Source of the DNA: Kangiellaceae bacterium
GTDB lineage: Bacteria; Pseudomonadota; Gammaproteobacteria; Enterobacterales; Kangiellaceae
DNA length: 35,635 nt
Assembly: GCA_026196875.1 (NCBI GenBank)
Contig: JAPHTP010000177.1
Coordinates: 1-35,635, forward strand
Direction of reading: 5' to 3'
Part shown: piece by piece, positions 23,137 through 31,069 of the stretch
Numbering within the stretch: position 1 is the stretch's first letter
Layout: every line of letters starts with the position of its first letter
The notes under the pieces: generated by a model
Told to the model about the DNA's origin: nothing
Seen by the model: only the letters and a program-made list of their open reading frames with translations
The model's database searches: none
Translations under genes and position numbers: made by a program

Positions 23137-24246
23137 GTGACCTTAGAAACGTTAAAAGGCGATACAAATTTCATTATGAGCAGTAGTGAAGATAAATTAG
23201 AACGCTTGCCCACTCAACGGGAGATGTATCAAGCGCTAGTTAACAAAGACTCTTCATTTGAGGGGATTTTTATTGTTGGCGTAAAAACTACCGGGATATT
23301 CTGCCGTCCCACTTGCAATGCTCGCAAACCGAAACCTGAGAACGTTGAGTATTTTGCTAATACGAAGCAAGCGCTAAGTTTGGGATACCGCCCGTGTAAG
23401 GTTTGTAGCCCTATGAAACCTTATGGAGAGGAACCCGATTGGCTTAAGGGGTTATTAAAAAGTGTTCAGCAGTCCAGTGACAAGAAATTTAGAGATCAGG
23501 ATTTAAGAGAACTAGGCCTTGATCCTGTGCGTGTCAGACGTTGGTTCAAAAAGCACCATGGAATGACGTTTCAAGCCTATGCCAGAGCGTTGCGAATCAA
23601 CCATGCATTCGGATTGATTCAGCATAAGCAAAAGGTCATTGACGTTGCACTTGAAAGCGGATTTGAGTCGTTAAGCGGCTTCAATGAAGCATTCAAAAAG
23701 CTGACAGGTGGGGTCCCAACTTCAAAACAAACTAATGTTATCGCGGTTACCCGTATCTTGACACCGTTAGGTCCGATGTTTGCTGCAGCAACTCAAAAAG
23801 GTATTTGTTTGTTGGAATTCACTGATCGCCGAATGCTGGAGAGCCAAATAGCCCGGTTATCAAAATTGCTAAACGCTCGATTTGCTCCAGGTAAACACAA
23901 ATTTTTTGAGCAATTAGAGTCTGAGTTAACCGCTTATTTTAATGGCAAGCTTCAACACTTTAATGTGCCTTTGGATATTCCTGGAACAGAGTTTCAAACC
24001 CAAGTTTGGCGAGAGCTAATAAACATTCCTTATGGAGAAACGCGCAGCTATCAAACCCAAGCGATGACTATTAAGCGACCAGAAGCCGTGAGAGCCGTTG
24101 CGAAAGCAAATGGAGATAATCGCATTAGTATAATCATACCTTGCCACAGAGTTATCGGTAAAAATGGAAAACTGACTGGGTATGGTGGCGGCCTATGGCG
24201 TAAAAAACGCCTTCTAGAACTAGAGCAAGGCCAAAGTGAATGGTAG
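23137..24246 (+). CDS. ada: Ada: methyl-DNA repair protein and transcriptional activator
   Basis: This is a 369-residue protein with the full Ada architecture. The N-terminal zinc domain has C56, C60, C87 and C90 (FCRPTC and RPCKVC), spaced exactly as Cys38/42/69/72 of E. coli Ada, so methylphosphotriester acceptance is likely. An AraC-type helix-turn-helix domain follows (about 115-195, KVIDVALESGFESLSGFNEAFKKLTG). The C-terminal O6-methylguanine methyltransferase domain has IPCHRV with Cys336. GTG 23137 with AGGAAG eight bases upstream is the chosen start; ATG 23176 is an alternative. AAACGCA at 23092-23098 loosely resembles half of an Ada box (AAAGCGCA) and could serve autoregulation. E. 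coli Ada has 354 residues. Confidence 0.95.
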   Translation: MTLETLKGDTNFIMSSSEDKLERLPTQREMYQALVNKDSSFEGIFIVGVKTTGIFCRPTCNARKPKPENVEYFANTKQALSLGYRPCKVCSPMKPYGEEPDWLKGLLKSVQQSSDKKFRDQDLRELGLDPVRVRRWFKKHHGMTFQAYARALRINHAFGLIQHKQKVIDVALESGFESLSGFNEAFKKLTGGVPTSKQTNVIAVTRILTPLGPMFAAATQKGICLLEFTDRRMLESQIARLSKLLNARFAPGKHKFFEQLESELTAYFNGKLQHFNVPLDIPGTEFQTQVWRELINIPYGETRSYQTQAMTIKRPEAVRAVAKANGDNRISIIIPCHRVIGKNGKLTGYGGGLWRKKRLLELEQGQSEW

Positions 24247-24393
24247 CCGACATATCTCGAATAAAGAAGAGTTATCAAGTATTCTGTCAACCCAAATTGT
24301 ATTGATATAATTGGGTGAAGATTAATAATCTTACTTTATGAGGTTAATCTATAATTAAAATTTAGTCATACTACTAATCAATAAACTGCTTGA

Positions 24394-25263
24394 ATGAAAA
24401 ATACAACGATTATCAAGCTCGCGTGTATTCTATTTTTGTGCGCTTGTGAGCCACAGCCTCAACAACAAGATCTGGCACTCATTCGCATAGGAGTATTGCC
24501 CGATGAGTCTCACGAGCGGGTACATCAGAAATATGAGGCTTTGATGGATTATCTCAGTTCAACTGTCGGAGTAAAGTGTAAGCTTGTAGTACCTGAAAGT
24601 TACGACAACCTGCTCGAGATGTTTATCAATGGAGATTTAGAGCTAGCCTATTTTGGTGGAAATACTTTTGTCCAGGCATACTCCAAAGTTGGTGCATTGC
24701 CTATTGTGATGCGCAATATCGACAAAGAATTTATGAGTTACATTGTAACCCAAGAAGCTAGCCAATTTAATTCGATTAATGATTTAAAAGGAAAGCGATT
24801 CAGTTTTGGTTCCAGACAGTCTACATCTGGTCATATTATGCCGAGATATTTTCTTGCAGCGTTATTTGAAATACACCCGGAAGATTACTTTTCCGATATT
24901 GTTTTTTCGCCAAATCATAACAGTACATTGTTAAACGTTATTGAAGGAAATGTTGAAGCGGGTGTTGCCAACGGTTTAATTGTTGACAAGATGATGAAGA
25001 CAATAAGCGAGCCAAATAAGCTGAAGATTATTTGGCGGTCGCCACCTTACCCTGACTATGTTTGGGCGGCTAACAATAAGTTACCTGAAAGGCAAAAAAT
25101 CAAGATACAAAAAGCATTTCTTGAACTTAGTCATAGCAATACCTCACATAGAGAAATTTTAGATAAGCTGAGAGCGAATCACTATGTTTCATCATCCATA
25201 AATGACTTTAAACTATTGTTTGAAGCAAGAAAGAAAGTTATGTCAGCAGGGATGAATCCATGA
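24394..25263 (+). CDS. PhnD-like periplasmic binding lipoprotein
   Basis: This is a 289-residue solute-binding protein of the phosphate/phosphonate (PhnD) family. The signal ends FLCAC (Cys18). The mature part shows IRIGVLPDESHERVHQKYEALMDYLSSTVG, then NGDLELAYFGGNTFVQA, DLKGKRFSFGSRQSTSGHIMPRYFL and GNVEAGVANGLIVDKM. The SxSTSGHxxPR segment contacts phosphonate-like ligands in the family. It has no ABC permease or ATPase partner. Instead the last codon overlaps (ATGA) the start of a diguanylate cyclase gene, so it probably acts as the ligand-sensing half of a signalling pair. The true ligand is unknown. The ribosome binding site is not evident. Confidence 0.87.
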   Translation: MKNTTIIKLACILFLCACEPQPQQQDLALIRIGVLPDESHERVHQKYEALMDYLSSTVGVKCKLVVPESYDNLLEMFINGDLELAYFGGNTFVQAYSKVGALPIVMRNIDKEFMSYIVTQEASQFNSINDLKGKRFSFGSRQSTSGHIMPRYFLAALFEIHPEDYFSDIVFSPNHNSTLLNVIEGNVEAGVANGLIVDKMMKTISEPNKLKIIWRSPPYPDYVWAANNKLPERQKIKIQKAFLELSHSNTSHREILDKLRANHYVSSSINDFKLLFEARKKVMSAGMNP

Positions 25264-26444
25264 CTGTTCGACTATCGAGTGCTTTTTACGGCGCGCTAGC
25301 CCTAATTGTCCTATTCATTTTGTTAACTGTTAAGCTGTTCAGTCATGATAATCAAAAGAATGTTATTCAAGATTATAAATACGATGTTTTGTTTCCATTA
25401 TCAAATGACGTAAAAAGTTTGACTGCGGTTGTTTACGAGATAAAAGTGAAACTGTTCGAAGAATCCTTACCCGGTTCCTATGAAAATTACGAAACGTTTA
25501 TTGAAGAAAATCTACCTCATAAGTATCAGCAACTAAGTAACAAAATATACAGCACTAAATCTAAGGTGAGCGAAGAGTTAGTGTTTTTTTTAATTGAAAA
25601 GGTTGAATATGAAGCTCTTAAGATAGACTTTGAAGTTCTAAACCTAGAAAGAGATCACCAAAGAATAAATTCGGTTTTACAATCATTGAACCAACTTTCT
25701 ACTGAAGTAAGTCACCAAATCCAACTTGCAGATAATAAAAAGTATGAGCTAGGTAAAGAGAATGCGACTCAAACTTTGCTGTTGGTGAGTATGATTATTC
25801 TGGTTTCTGTGCCGCTCATGTGGCGACTGTACTTTCGATTGCGTTCTTCAGTGCAAAGAGAAAAAGATGCCCTTGCAAAGTTGGAGTTAAGCAACCGAAG
25901 GTTACAGCACTTAGCAATGTACGATGGGCTTACCGGTATTGCCAATCGTACCTTGTTTGAGGAAAGAGCATCGCAATTACTTATTAGTGGACAACGTAAT
26001 AGTTTTCAGGCGGCAATATTGTTTATTGACCTCGATCTTTTTAAAAACATCAATGATTCAATGGGGCATGACTATGGCGACTTTGTACTCAGGCAAGTTG
26101 CCAAAAGAATTCACAGTCATGTGAGGTCGACAGATACGGTTTGCCGTTTAGGCGGTGACGAGTTTGTTGTATTGCTGGCTAATGTCGATGGTGTCGAAAA
26201 CACCAGGATAATAGCAGAAAAGATTAGAGAAAGCATTTGCGTGCCTATGCATTGCAATGAACAAAAAATCAATATTACCACTAGCATAGGTGGGGTTGTT
26301 TTTAATGAGAGTCAAACTGATCTTAAAGAACTGCTCAAGCAAGCGGATTCTTCCTTGTATCAAGTAAAAAGCTCAGGCAGGAATGGAGTTCGAGTGCTGC
26401 AGTCTAGAACCAAGCCATTGCTAAGAGAAATCAATAATCAATGA
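25260..26444 (+). CDS. Membrane diguanylate cyclase (GGDEF) paired with the PhnD-like protein
   Basis: This is a 394-residue cyclic-di-GMP synthase. A membrane segment at 7-27 and another at about 171-190 enclose a periplasmic domain of roughly 140 mostly helical residues. A short coiled linker (195-215) leads to the GGDEF domain: YDGLTGIANR (221-230), FIDLDLFKNINDSMGHDYGD and the active site GGDEF at 298-302. The inhibitory-site motif RSTD at 289-292 sits five residues before it, so product feedback is likely. There is no EAL domain. The four-base overlap with the binding-protein gene argues that the periplasmic domain reads the binding protein's ligand state, as MbaA does with NspS in Vibrio; this pairing is inferred. 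Confidence 0.93.
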   Translation: MTVRLSSAFYGALALIVLFILLTVKLFSHDNQKNVIQDYKYDVLFPLSNDVKSLTAVVYEIKVKLFEESLPGSYENYETFIEENLPHKYQQLSNKIYSTKSKVSEELVFFLIEKVEYEALKIDFEVLNLERDHQRINSVLQSLNQLSTEVSHQIQLADNKKYELGKENATQTLLLVSMIILVSVPLMWRLYFRLRSSVQREKDALAKLELSNRRLQHLAMYDGLTGIANRTLFEERASQLLISGQRNSFQAAILFIDLDLFKNINDSMGHDYGDFVLRQVAKRIHSHVRSTDTVCRLGGDEFVVLLANVDGVENTRIIAEKIRESICVPMHCNEQKINITTSIGGVVFNESQTDLKELLKQADSSLYQVKSSGRNGVRVLQSRTKPLLREINNQ

Positions 26445-26656
26445 ATATTTTGTCGGGTCAACTCAATTAACTATAGCGCTTTCTCACGTAATATACCTGT
26501 CCAGTTTCTTTAAGAGCATATCAGTATCTGTTAATTGAAAAGTTTATTTGGAGTTATAAGATTAAACCTATTCAGCATATTTAAAATATCATTTGGGTGC
26601 AGGCGTTTAAGTTTAGCTTAGACCGTGTAGTGCCGTAAAATATATGAAGAGTTTTC

Positions 26657-27574
26657 ATGACAATTAAGCACTTGTTTTTATTAACCTTACTCGCAGCAAT
26701 TTGGGGAGCATCATTTTTATTGATGCGAGTTTCGGTACCCGAATTCGGCGCAGTACCTATGATGTTTATTCGAGTGCTAGTGGCTGGTTTAGTATTAATG
26801 CCGTTGGTATACATTAAGAATAAACAACATATCATGTACCAAAAAGCGAAAACTATGACGTTGGTAGGGTTTTTCAATTCAGCGCTTCCTTTCTCTCTTA
26901 TTGCATATTCTACTCTATACGTTACGGCGGGCTTTGCTTCAGTTTTAAATGCTGCTACGCCAATCTGCGCGGCTTTGGTTGCACTTGTCTGGCTGGGTGT
27001 GAAGATTAATCGAACAGCAATGTTCGGTTTGATGGTGGGAATAAGCGGAGTTATTGTGCTAGTTTGGGAAAAAATTGGATTTAGTTCAGACACAAATCAG
27101 TTAAACACAACTCTCGCAATTTTAGCTGGGTTAGGAGGTGCATTTAGTTATGGGATTGCGGCTAATATGAGCAAAATTAAGTTAGCCGGCATCAGTCCTA
27201 CTGTATCTACGGTTGCGACACAATTAGGGGCGGCGTTAATATTGCTGCCTCTGGCAATATACTGGTGGCCGTCTTCAATGCCATCTTTGAAGGCATGGAT
27301 AAATGTTGTGGTGCTTGCGGTAGTTTGTACCGGTTTTGCCCAAATTCTCTACTTCAAATTAATCGAGGAAACCGGTGCTGCAAATGCCACTACCGTGACT
27401 TTTTTAATTCCAATCTTTGGTTTGGTATGGGGAAATCTATTTCTCGCAGAAGTTATTCCTCTAAATACAATAATTGCCTGTGTCGTAATTCTGTTGGGGG
27501 TTAGTTTAACGACGGGGATCCTTCGTCCTAAACATTGGATAAGAAAATTTCGTAAATTAGGGGAGTCTCCGTGA
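26657..27574 (+). CDS. EamA/DMT superfamily transporter
   Basis: This is a 305-residue membrane protein with ten predicted helices in two EamA repeats (about 3-140 and 150-292). Family signs are AAIWGASFLLMRV at the start, SALPFSLIAYSTLYVTAGFASVLNAATPICAALVALVWLG at the end of the first repeat, and the matching CTGFAQILYFKLIEETGAANATTVTFLIPIFGLVWGNLFL in the second. Such proteins export amino acids or metabolites; the substrate cannot be told. GAAGAG five bases before ATG 26657 is the ribosome binding site. The stop overlaps the next start by four bases (GTGA), coupling it to an acetyltransferase gene, which may modify the exported compound. Confidence 0.9.
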   Translation: MTIKHLFLLTLLAAIWGASFLLMRVSVPEFGAVPMMFIRVLVAGLVLMPLVYIKNKQHIMYQKAKTMTLVGFFNSALPFSLIAYSTLYVTAGFASVLNAATPICAALVALVWLGVKINRTAMFGLMVGISGVIVLVWEKIGFSSDTNQLNTTLAILAGLGGAFSYGIAANMSKIKLAGISPTVSTVATQLGAALILLPLAIYWWPSSMPSLKAWINVVVLAVVCTGFAQILYFKLIEETGAANATTVTFLIPIFGLVWGNLFLAEVIPLNTIIACVVILLGVSLTTGILRPKHWIRKFRKLGESP

Positions 27575-28077
27575 GCAATACCGTTGAAACCCAGATAGTT
27601 AAAATGTCTCGCAAGGATTTTGAAGATTTTTGGCCGACTTTTGAAAAAGTAATTAACGCGCAGAAGACCTACGCGTTTGAGTCGAACATGACGCTGCAAC
27701 AGGCGTTTCATCTTTGGTGCGAAATTCCGCAACAAACTTACGTGGCTAAGCAAGGCGAGTTGGTTCTGGGCACCTATTACATTAAACCTAATGCTGCCGG
27801 GCCCGGAGATCATATTTGTAATTGTGGTTATATGGTATCTGAGGCAGCTCGAGGAAAAGGGCTGGCAACCATAATGTGTAAACACTCGCAGAAAGTTGCG
27901 GTCAATTTAGGCTTTCGTGCGATGCAGTTTAACTCAGTAGTATCAACTAACGAAGTTGCCGTTAAGTTATGGCAATCGCTGGGCTATCAAGTAATAGGCA
28001 GGATACCGGAAGCTTATCGTCACCCCGATAAAGGACTGGTTGATTCGCTAATTATGTATAAGAAATTGGACCAATAG
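27571..28077 (+). CDS. GNAT family N-acetyltransferase coupled to the DMT transporter
   Basis: This is a 168-residue acetyltransferase. The acetyl-CoA loop is ARGKGLAT (93-100), after the GYMVSEA strand, and FRAMQFNSVVSTNEVAVKLWQSLGYQVIGRIPEAYRH is a typical ending for GNATs near L-amino-acid or antibiotic acetylation enzymes. It starts at GTG 27571, four bases inside the transporter gene, with GGGGAG five bases upstream. Coupling to an exporter suggests detoxification or modification of a small amine; the substrate is unknown. About 190 bases without a gene follow before the DUF3581 gene. Confidence 0.9.
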   Translation: MSNTVETQIVKMSRKDFEDFWPTFEKVINAQKTYAFESNMTLQQAFHLWCEIPQQTYVAKQGELVLGTYYIKPNAAGPGDHICNCGYMVSEAARGKGLATIMCKHSQKVAVNLGFRAMQFNSVVSTNEVAVKLWQSLGYQVIGRIPEAYRHPDKGLVDSLIMYKKLDQ

Positions 28078-28265
28078 TTTCATAACTGTCATTGAACAAT
28101 ATTTGAACACAGGTACGACCTGCCAGTACTAGCGTTAATAAGTAATCATCGGTATAGTGCGCGCTCACTTAATGGAACAAACTGTCTGGAGATTAAATCT
28201 ATACTTTTGCTTCCATAGTGTTTCAACAAAATATCGCAAAAATTTCGCAATAGATCGGAGAGTTC

Positions 28266-28970
28266 ATGTTCGTTACTGAATATTACAATCAGGCTGACCA
28301 ATCAATCACCATTTCTCGCCAACAAGCAAGTGATTTTGCCAAGTCAATTGCAGGGGATTTCAACCCCATTCATGATCCAGACAATAAGCGCTTTTGTGTG
28401 CCTGGTGACTTGCTGTTCTCAATGAGTCTTACTAAGTACGGGGTAAGCGAGTCAATGAGCTTTGACTTTCAGGGGATGGTCGGTGGTGACGCAGAAATTC
28501 ACTTTGAAGAGTCGGACAACCAATTGATGATCAAAAATGAGAAGGATAAAACCTTTCTAACGGTTGAACGTGATGGCAATGTCACCCACTCAGAAACTTT
28601 TATTGATGGTTTAATTCGATCTTATGTTGCCTTCTCAGGTAAAACATTCCCTCACATCCTGGTTGAATTAATGCAGGAAGAAGGCGTTATGCCTCACCCG
28701 GACCGTCCAATGGTTATTTATGACTTGATGAAAATTAAGTTTGAACGTTTTTCGGAATCTGCTCCAGAGGTTGTTCTATTAAACAGAACCCTGGATGTTG
28801 ATGGTAAACGCGGGATGGTCACTATGAAATTTGACATTCAGGCGGATGGCGGATCAATCGGATCCGGAGAAAAACAAATAATTATGAGTGGATTACGTGA
28901 ATATGAGCAATCTGGCATCGATACTATCGTAAGTAACTACGAAGCTTCAAAGGCCCGTCATTCCAGTTAA
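28266..28970 (+). CDS. DUF3581 family hotdog-like protein
   Basis: This is a 234-residue DUF3581 protein. ISRQQASDFAKSIAGDFNPIHDPDNKRFCVPGDLLFSM carries GDFNPIH at 30-36, the signature of MaoC-like hotdog hydratases, where Asp and His are catalytic. The usual second hotdog half (KTFPHILVELMQEEGVMPHPDRPMVIYDLMKIKFERF) follows, so it may be a double hotdog that binds an acyl thioester. No enzymatic role has been shown that I know of. GGAGAG lies just before ATG 28266. It ends before a strong terminator, and it appears monocistronic. Confidence 0.88.
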   Translation: MFVTEYYNQADQSITISRQQASDFAKSIAGDFNPIHDPDNKRFCVPGDLLFSMSLTKYGVSESMSFDFQGMVGGDAEIHFEESDNQLMIKNEKDKTFLTVERDGNVTHSETFIDGLIRSYVAFSGKTFPHILVELMQEEGVMPHPDRPMVIYDLMKIKFERFSESAPEVVLLNRTLDVDGKRGMVTMKFDIQADGGSIGSGEKQIIMSGLREYEQSGIDTIVSNYEASKARHSS

Positions 28971-28995
28971 TCACCAATTTATCGCATTTTCGGAC

Positions 28996-29024
28996 AAAAA
29001 AGCGGCTATTTAGCCGCTTTTTTT
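28996..29024 (+). terminator. Intrinsic terminator of the DUF3581 gene
   Basis: GCGGCT (29002-29007) and AGCCGC (29012-29017) close a four-base loop. An A-run lies before the stem and a seven-base T-run at 29018-29024 after it. This is a textbook rho-independent terminator 25 bases after the stop codon. Confidence 0.92.
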
Positions 29025-29226
29025 AACCAAATGTGAAAATCGTAATATAAAATCAGTTTATTAAAAATTTGCTTTATTAGGCAAAAACTCCTAAATTATC
29101 AGTCAGATAGAAAAGAAACATAAAAATCATCTTATGTTTTGGTGTGGATTGCTGAGCTTTAATCAAAAGGACATAAATCGGCGCCACCCTTGTCGTCTTA
29201 AGGATGGTTAATTTGGGTGAAGTCTT

Positions 29227-29937
29227 ATGAAAGCGAAAATTATCTCAGTAGCACAGGCTAAAGGCGGTGTAGGAAAAAGCACCATGTGCGCTAATTTGGC
29301 GGTGACATTTTCTCAGTCCGCCAAGGTATTGATGATCGACTGCGATCCGCCTCAGCATTCGCTTTCAGCGTGGTTTAAGGTACGTTCTGAGCTGTATGAG
29401 GATACTGGCCTATTACTAGATCAGGCAGCCACTCCGGCTCAATTAGCCACCTTGCTTGATAAATACGGTGACCAGTTTGACTATATTCTTATTGATGGCG
29501 CTCCCCATGTGAATCCGGTGGTACGAGCTATGATGCTGCATTCCAATCTAGTTTTGGTGCCGCTGGCACCATCATCTGTCGAAATCTGGTCTTTTGAGGC
29601 ATTCGAAGGACTACTCCATAAAGCCGAAAAAGTAAATCCAGCATTAAAAACCAAGATTTGCTGGAATAGAGTCCGCAAGAGGGTAAAGTCATCCGAAGAA
29701 GTGATTCAAAACGTTGCTAAAGATTCAAAATTAACCGCTTTTAAAAATCAGCTGACTTTCAGGGTTGCCTACATGGATTCTTTCTCTGAGGGTTGTAGTG
29801 TCTATGAATGGACGGATCCTGTGGCTAGTGCGGAGATCTGGTCTCTCAGCTCTGCAATTAAACGAGTCGTTAGCAAATCTGAACCGGTTAAGCTATCAAA
29901 GTCTTCAGCGGCTCAGGAGTTCATTAAGAAGGGTTAG
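29227..29937 (+). CDS. Orphan ParA/MinD-family ATPase
   Basis: This is a 236-residue P-loop ATPase. The deviant Walker A is KGGVGKST (12-19), the A' motif DCDPPQHSLSAWF follows at about 38, and Walker B is FDYILIDGAPHV near 85. The middle region EIWSFEAFEGLLHKAEK is typical of chromosomal ParA-like proteins. No ParB, MinC or partner gene and no obvious centromere-like repeats lie beside it, so it may position a cellular structure rather than a plasmid. GGTGAAG five bases before ATG 29227 is the ribosome binding site. An imperfect hairpin (CCACCCTT 29184, AAGGATGG 29200) lies in its leader. It is convergent with the sterol-desaturase-family gene, with 22 bases between. Confidence 0.9.
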   Translation: MKAKIISVAQAKGGVGKSTMCANLAVTFSQSAKVLMIDCDPPQHSLSAWFKVRSELYEDTGLLLDQAATPAQLATLLDKYGDQFDYILIDGAPHVNPVVRAMMLHSNLVLVPLAPSSVEIWSFEAFEGLLHKAEKVNPALKTKICWNRVRKRVKSSEEVIQNVAKDSKLTAFKNQLTFRVAYMDSFSEGCSVYEWTDPVASAEIWSLSSAIKRVVSKSEPVKLSKSSAAQEFIKKG

Positions 29938-29959
29938 TTGGTTTACTTTGACACGCTTG

Positions 29960-30955
29960 CTAATTAGTAGGCCCAGCTTTTTTTTTCAATTGTGAGAGTT
30001 TGAATAGAGAGAGTAATTTCATGGTCGCAGCCTGAATAGGCTGCCAGTATATTCCCCAAACGGTATCGTGCTCTTTAAAATCTTTTCCTACTCCAAATCG
30101 AATTCGTTTGACCTGGTTAGCCGTAATCAGGGTTCCCGCAATTCTATCCCATATGGCCAAGGCCGAGCCTAGGTTTTTGTCAAAGTGGGCAGGATTATCA
30201 CTGTGATGAATTTGATGCTGAGCAGGGCTTACAAGCCAGCGTTCTACCTTTTCACCCCAACTCAGCCAAACGTGCGAATGGCGCAAATTTGATCCCATAA
30301 AATTAAATGCAAAGATAAAAATGTTTGCGCCCGCAAATTCTATAACTGAAAGTGTAGGACCAAATAAGAAATAGGCGATACCAATTGAAGTACCTTGAGA
30401 AAGCGCCAAGCGACAAGCAAATAAGTAGTTTTCAATTGGGTGGGATCGATAAATAGTGATTGGGGTTAACACTTTTGCCGAATGGTGAACTTTATGGATT
30501 TCCCACAAAAACGGGACCTTGTGAAGAATTAAGTGGAGTAAGAATCGAGACAGGTCGTCAAGTACAAAAAGGAGTAGGGTAAAAGTGGTCATAATCACCC
30601 ATTTCGATTGACTGAGCGGTGCGATCATACCAAATGTAGATTCAAAGAAATTGGCTACTGAAAGACCAATTGGCGCAATTGCTAGGATCGCAGGCGCGAG
30701 TAAAATACCACGGATGATCTTGTTCACAACGAATAATACATAATCGTTTTTTGCAGATTTAGAAAGCCAGATTTTCTTGGGAAACAGGAATTGGATGAAA
30801 CGCGCAAAAGAAGGTTTGTTACTCGCTTTATAAAAGACAATCAGAGCTAGTAGTAGTGAGCCGACCAAGTACCAAATATAGATTCGCTGACTGGGATCTA
30901 TCAAGTAACGACTTAAGTCGTACAAACTTGAATTTAATGAATCTAATAACTGCAT
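29960..30955 (-). CDS. Sterol desaturase/fatty acid hydroxylase family protein
   Basis: This is a 331-residue membrane di-iron oxygenase-like protein. The histidine clusters are HLILH (141-145), HKVHH (154-158) and HQIHH (257-261). RSHPIEN and LRHSHVW supply further metal ligands (H182, H236, H238). About four membrane helices lie before and between them. Family members hydroxylate or desaturate sterols, carotenoids or acyl chains; the substrate here is unknown. It is the last gene of a minus-strand cluster with a TonB receptor and imelysin, 114 bases downstream of the receptor gene. Its leader holds a motif shared with the imelysin gene and a large imperfect hairpin, so it may have its own promoter or attenuator. 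Confidence 0.88.
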   Translation of the reverse strand: MQLLDSLNSSLYDLSRYLIDPSQRIYIWYLVGSLLLALIVFYKASNKPSFARFIQFLFPKKIWLSKSAKNDYVLFVVNKIIRGILLAPAILAIAPIGLSVANFFESTFGMIAPLSQSKWVIMTTFTLLLFVLDDLSRFLLHLILHKVPFLWEIHKVHHSAKVLTPITIYRSHPIENYLFACRLALSQGTSIGIAYFLFGPTLSVIEFAGANIFIFAFNFMGSNLRHSHVWLSWGEKVERWLVSPAQHQIHHSDNPAHFDKNLGSALAIWDRIAGTLITANQVKRIRFGVGKDFKEHDTVWGIYWQPIQAATMKLLSLFKLSQLKKKAGPTN

Positions 30956-30978
30956 AATATTTTCTCAACTAATTGCCG

Positions 30979-31020
30979 GGACTGACCTAAAAATTCATCG
31001 AATTTTAAATGCCAGTCCTT
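30979..31020 (-). promoter_or_regulatory. Imperfect hairpin/operator upstream of the sterol-desaturase-family gene
   Basis: On the plus strand, GGACTGACCTAAAA (30979-30992) faces an inverted relative, GCCAGTCC (31011-31018), across an AT-rich centre where GAATTT/AAATTC also pair. The first block is 13/14 identical to 34670-34683 before the imelysin gene. It is 23 bases upstream of the start codon. Confidence 0.5.
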
Positions 31021-31069
31021 AGATAGTTTGAGCCTCGTATAAGTTTAATCAAAACTCCATTTTTATGAA

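Noticed and set aside
24291-24315. CCCAA...TTGGG inverted repeat after ada
   Set aside because: Only five base pairs pair before mismatches and no T-run follows; not enough for a terminator or operator call.
26581-27093. Minus-strand open frame of 170 codons
   Set aside because: Antisense to the start of the EamA gene and rich in Thr/Asn/Ile as expected of a shadow frame.
27349-27885. Minus-strand open frame of 178 codons across the transporter/GNAT junction
   Set aside because: Antisense to two well-supported genes with recognisable domains; no recognisable domain of its own.
28114-28126. CAGGTacgACCTG dyad upstream of the DUF3581 gene
   Set aside because: Five-base arms are common by chance; no promoter geometry around it.
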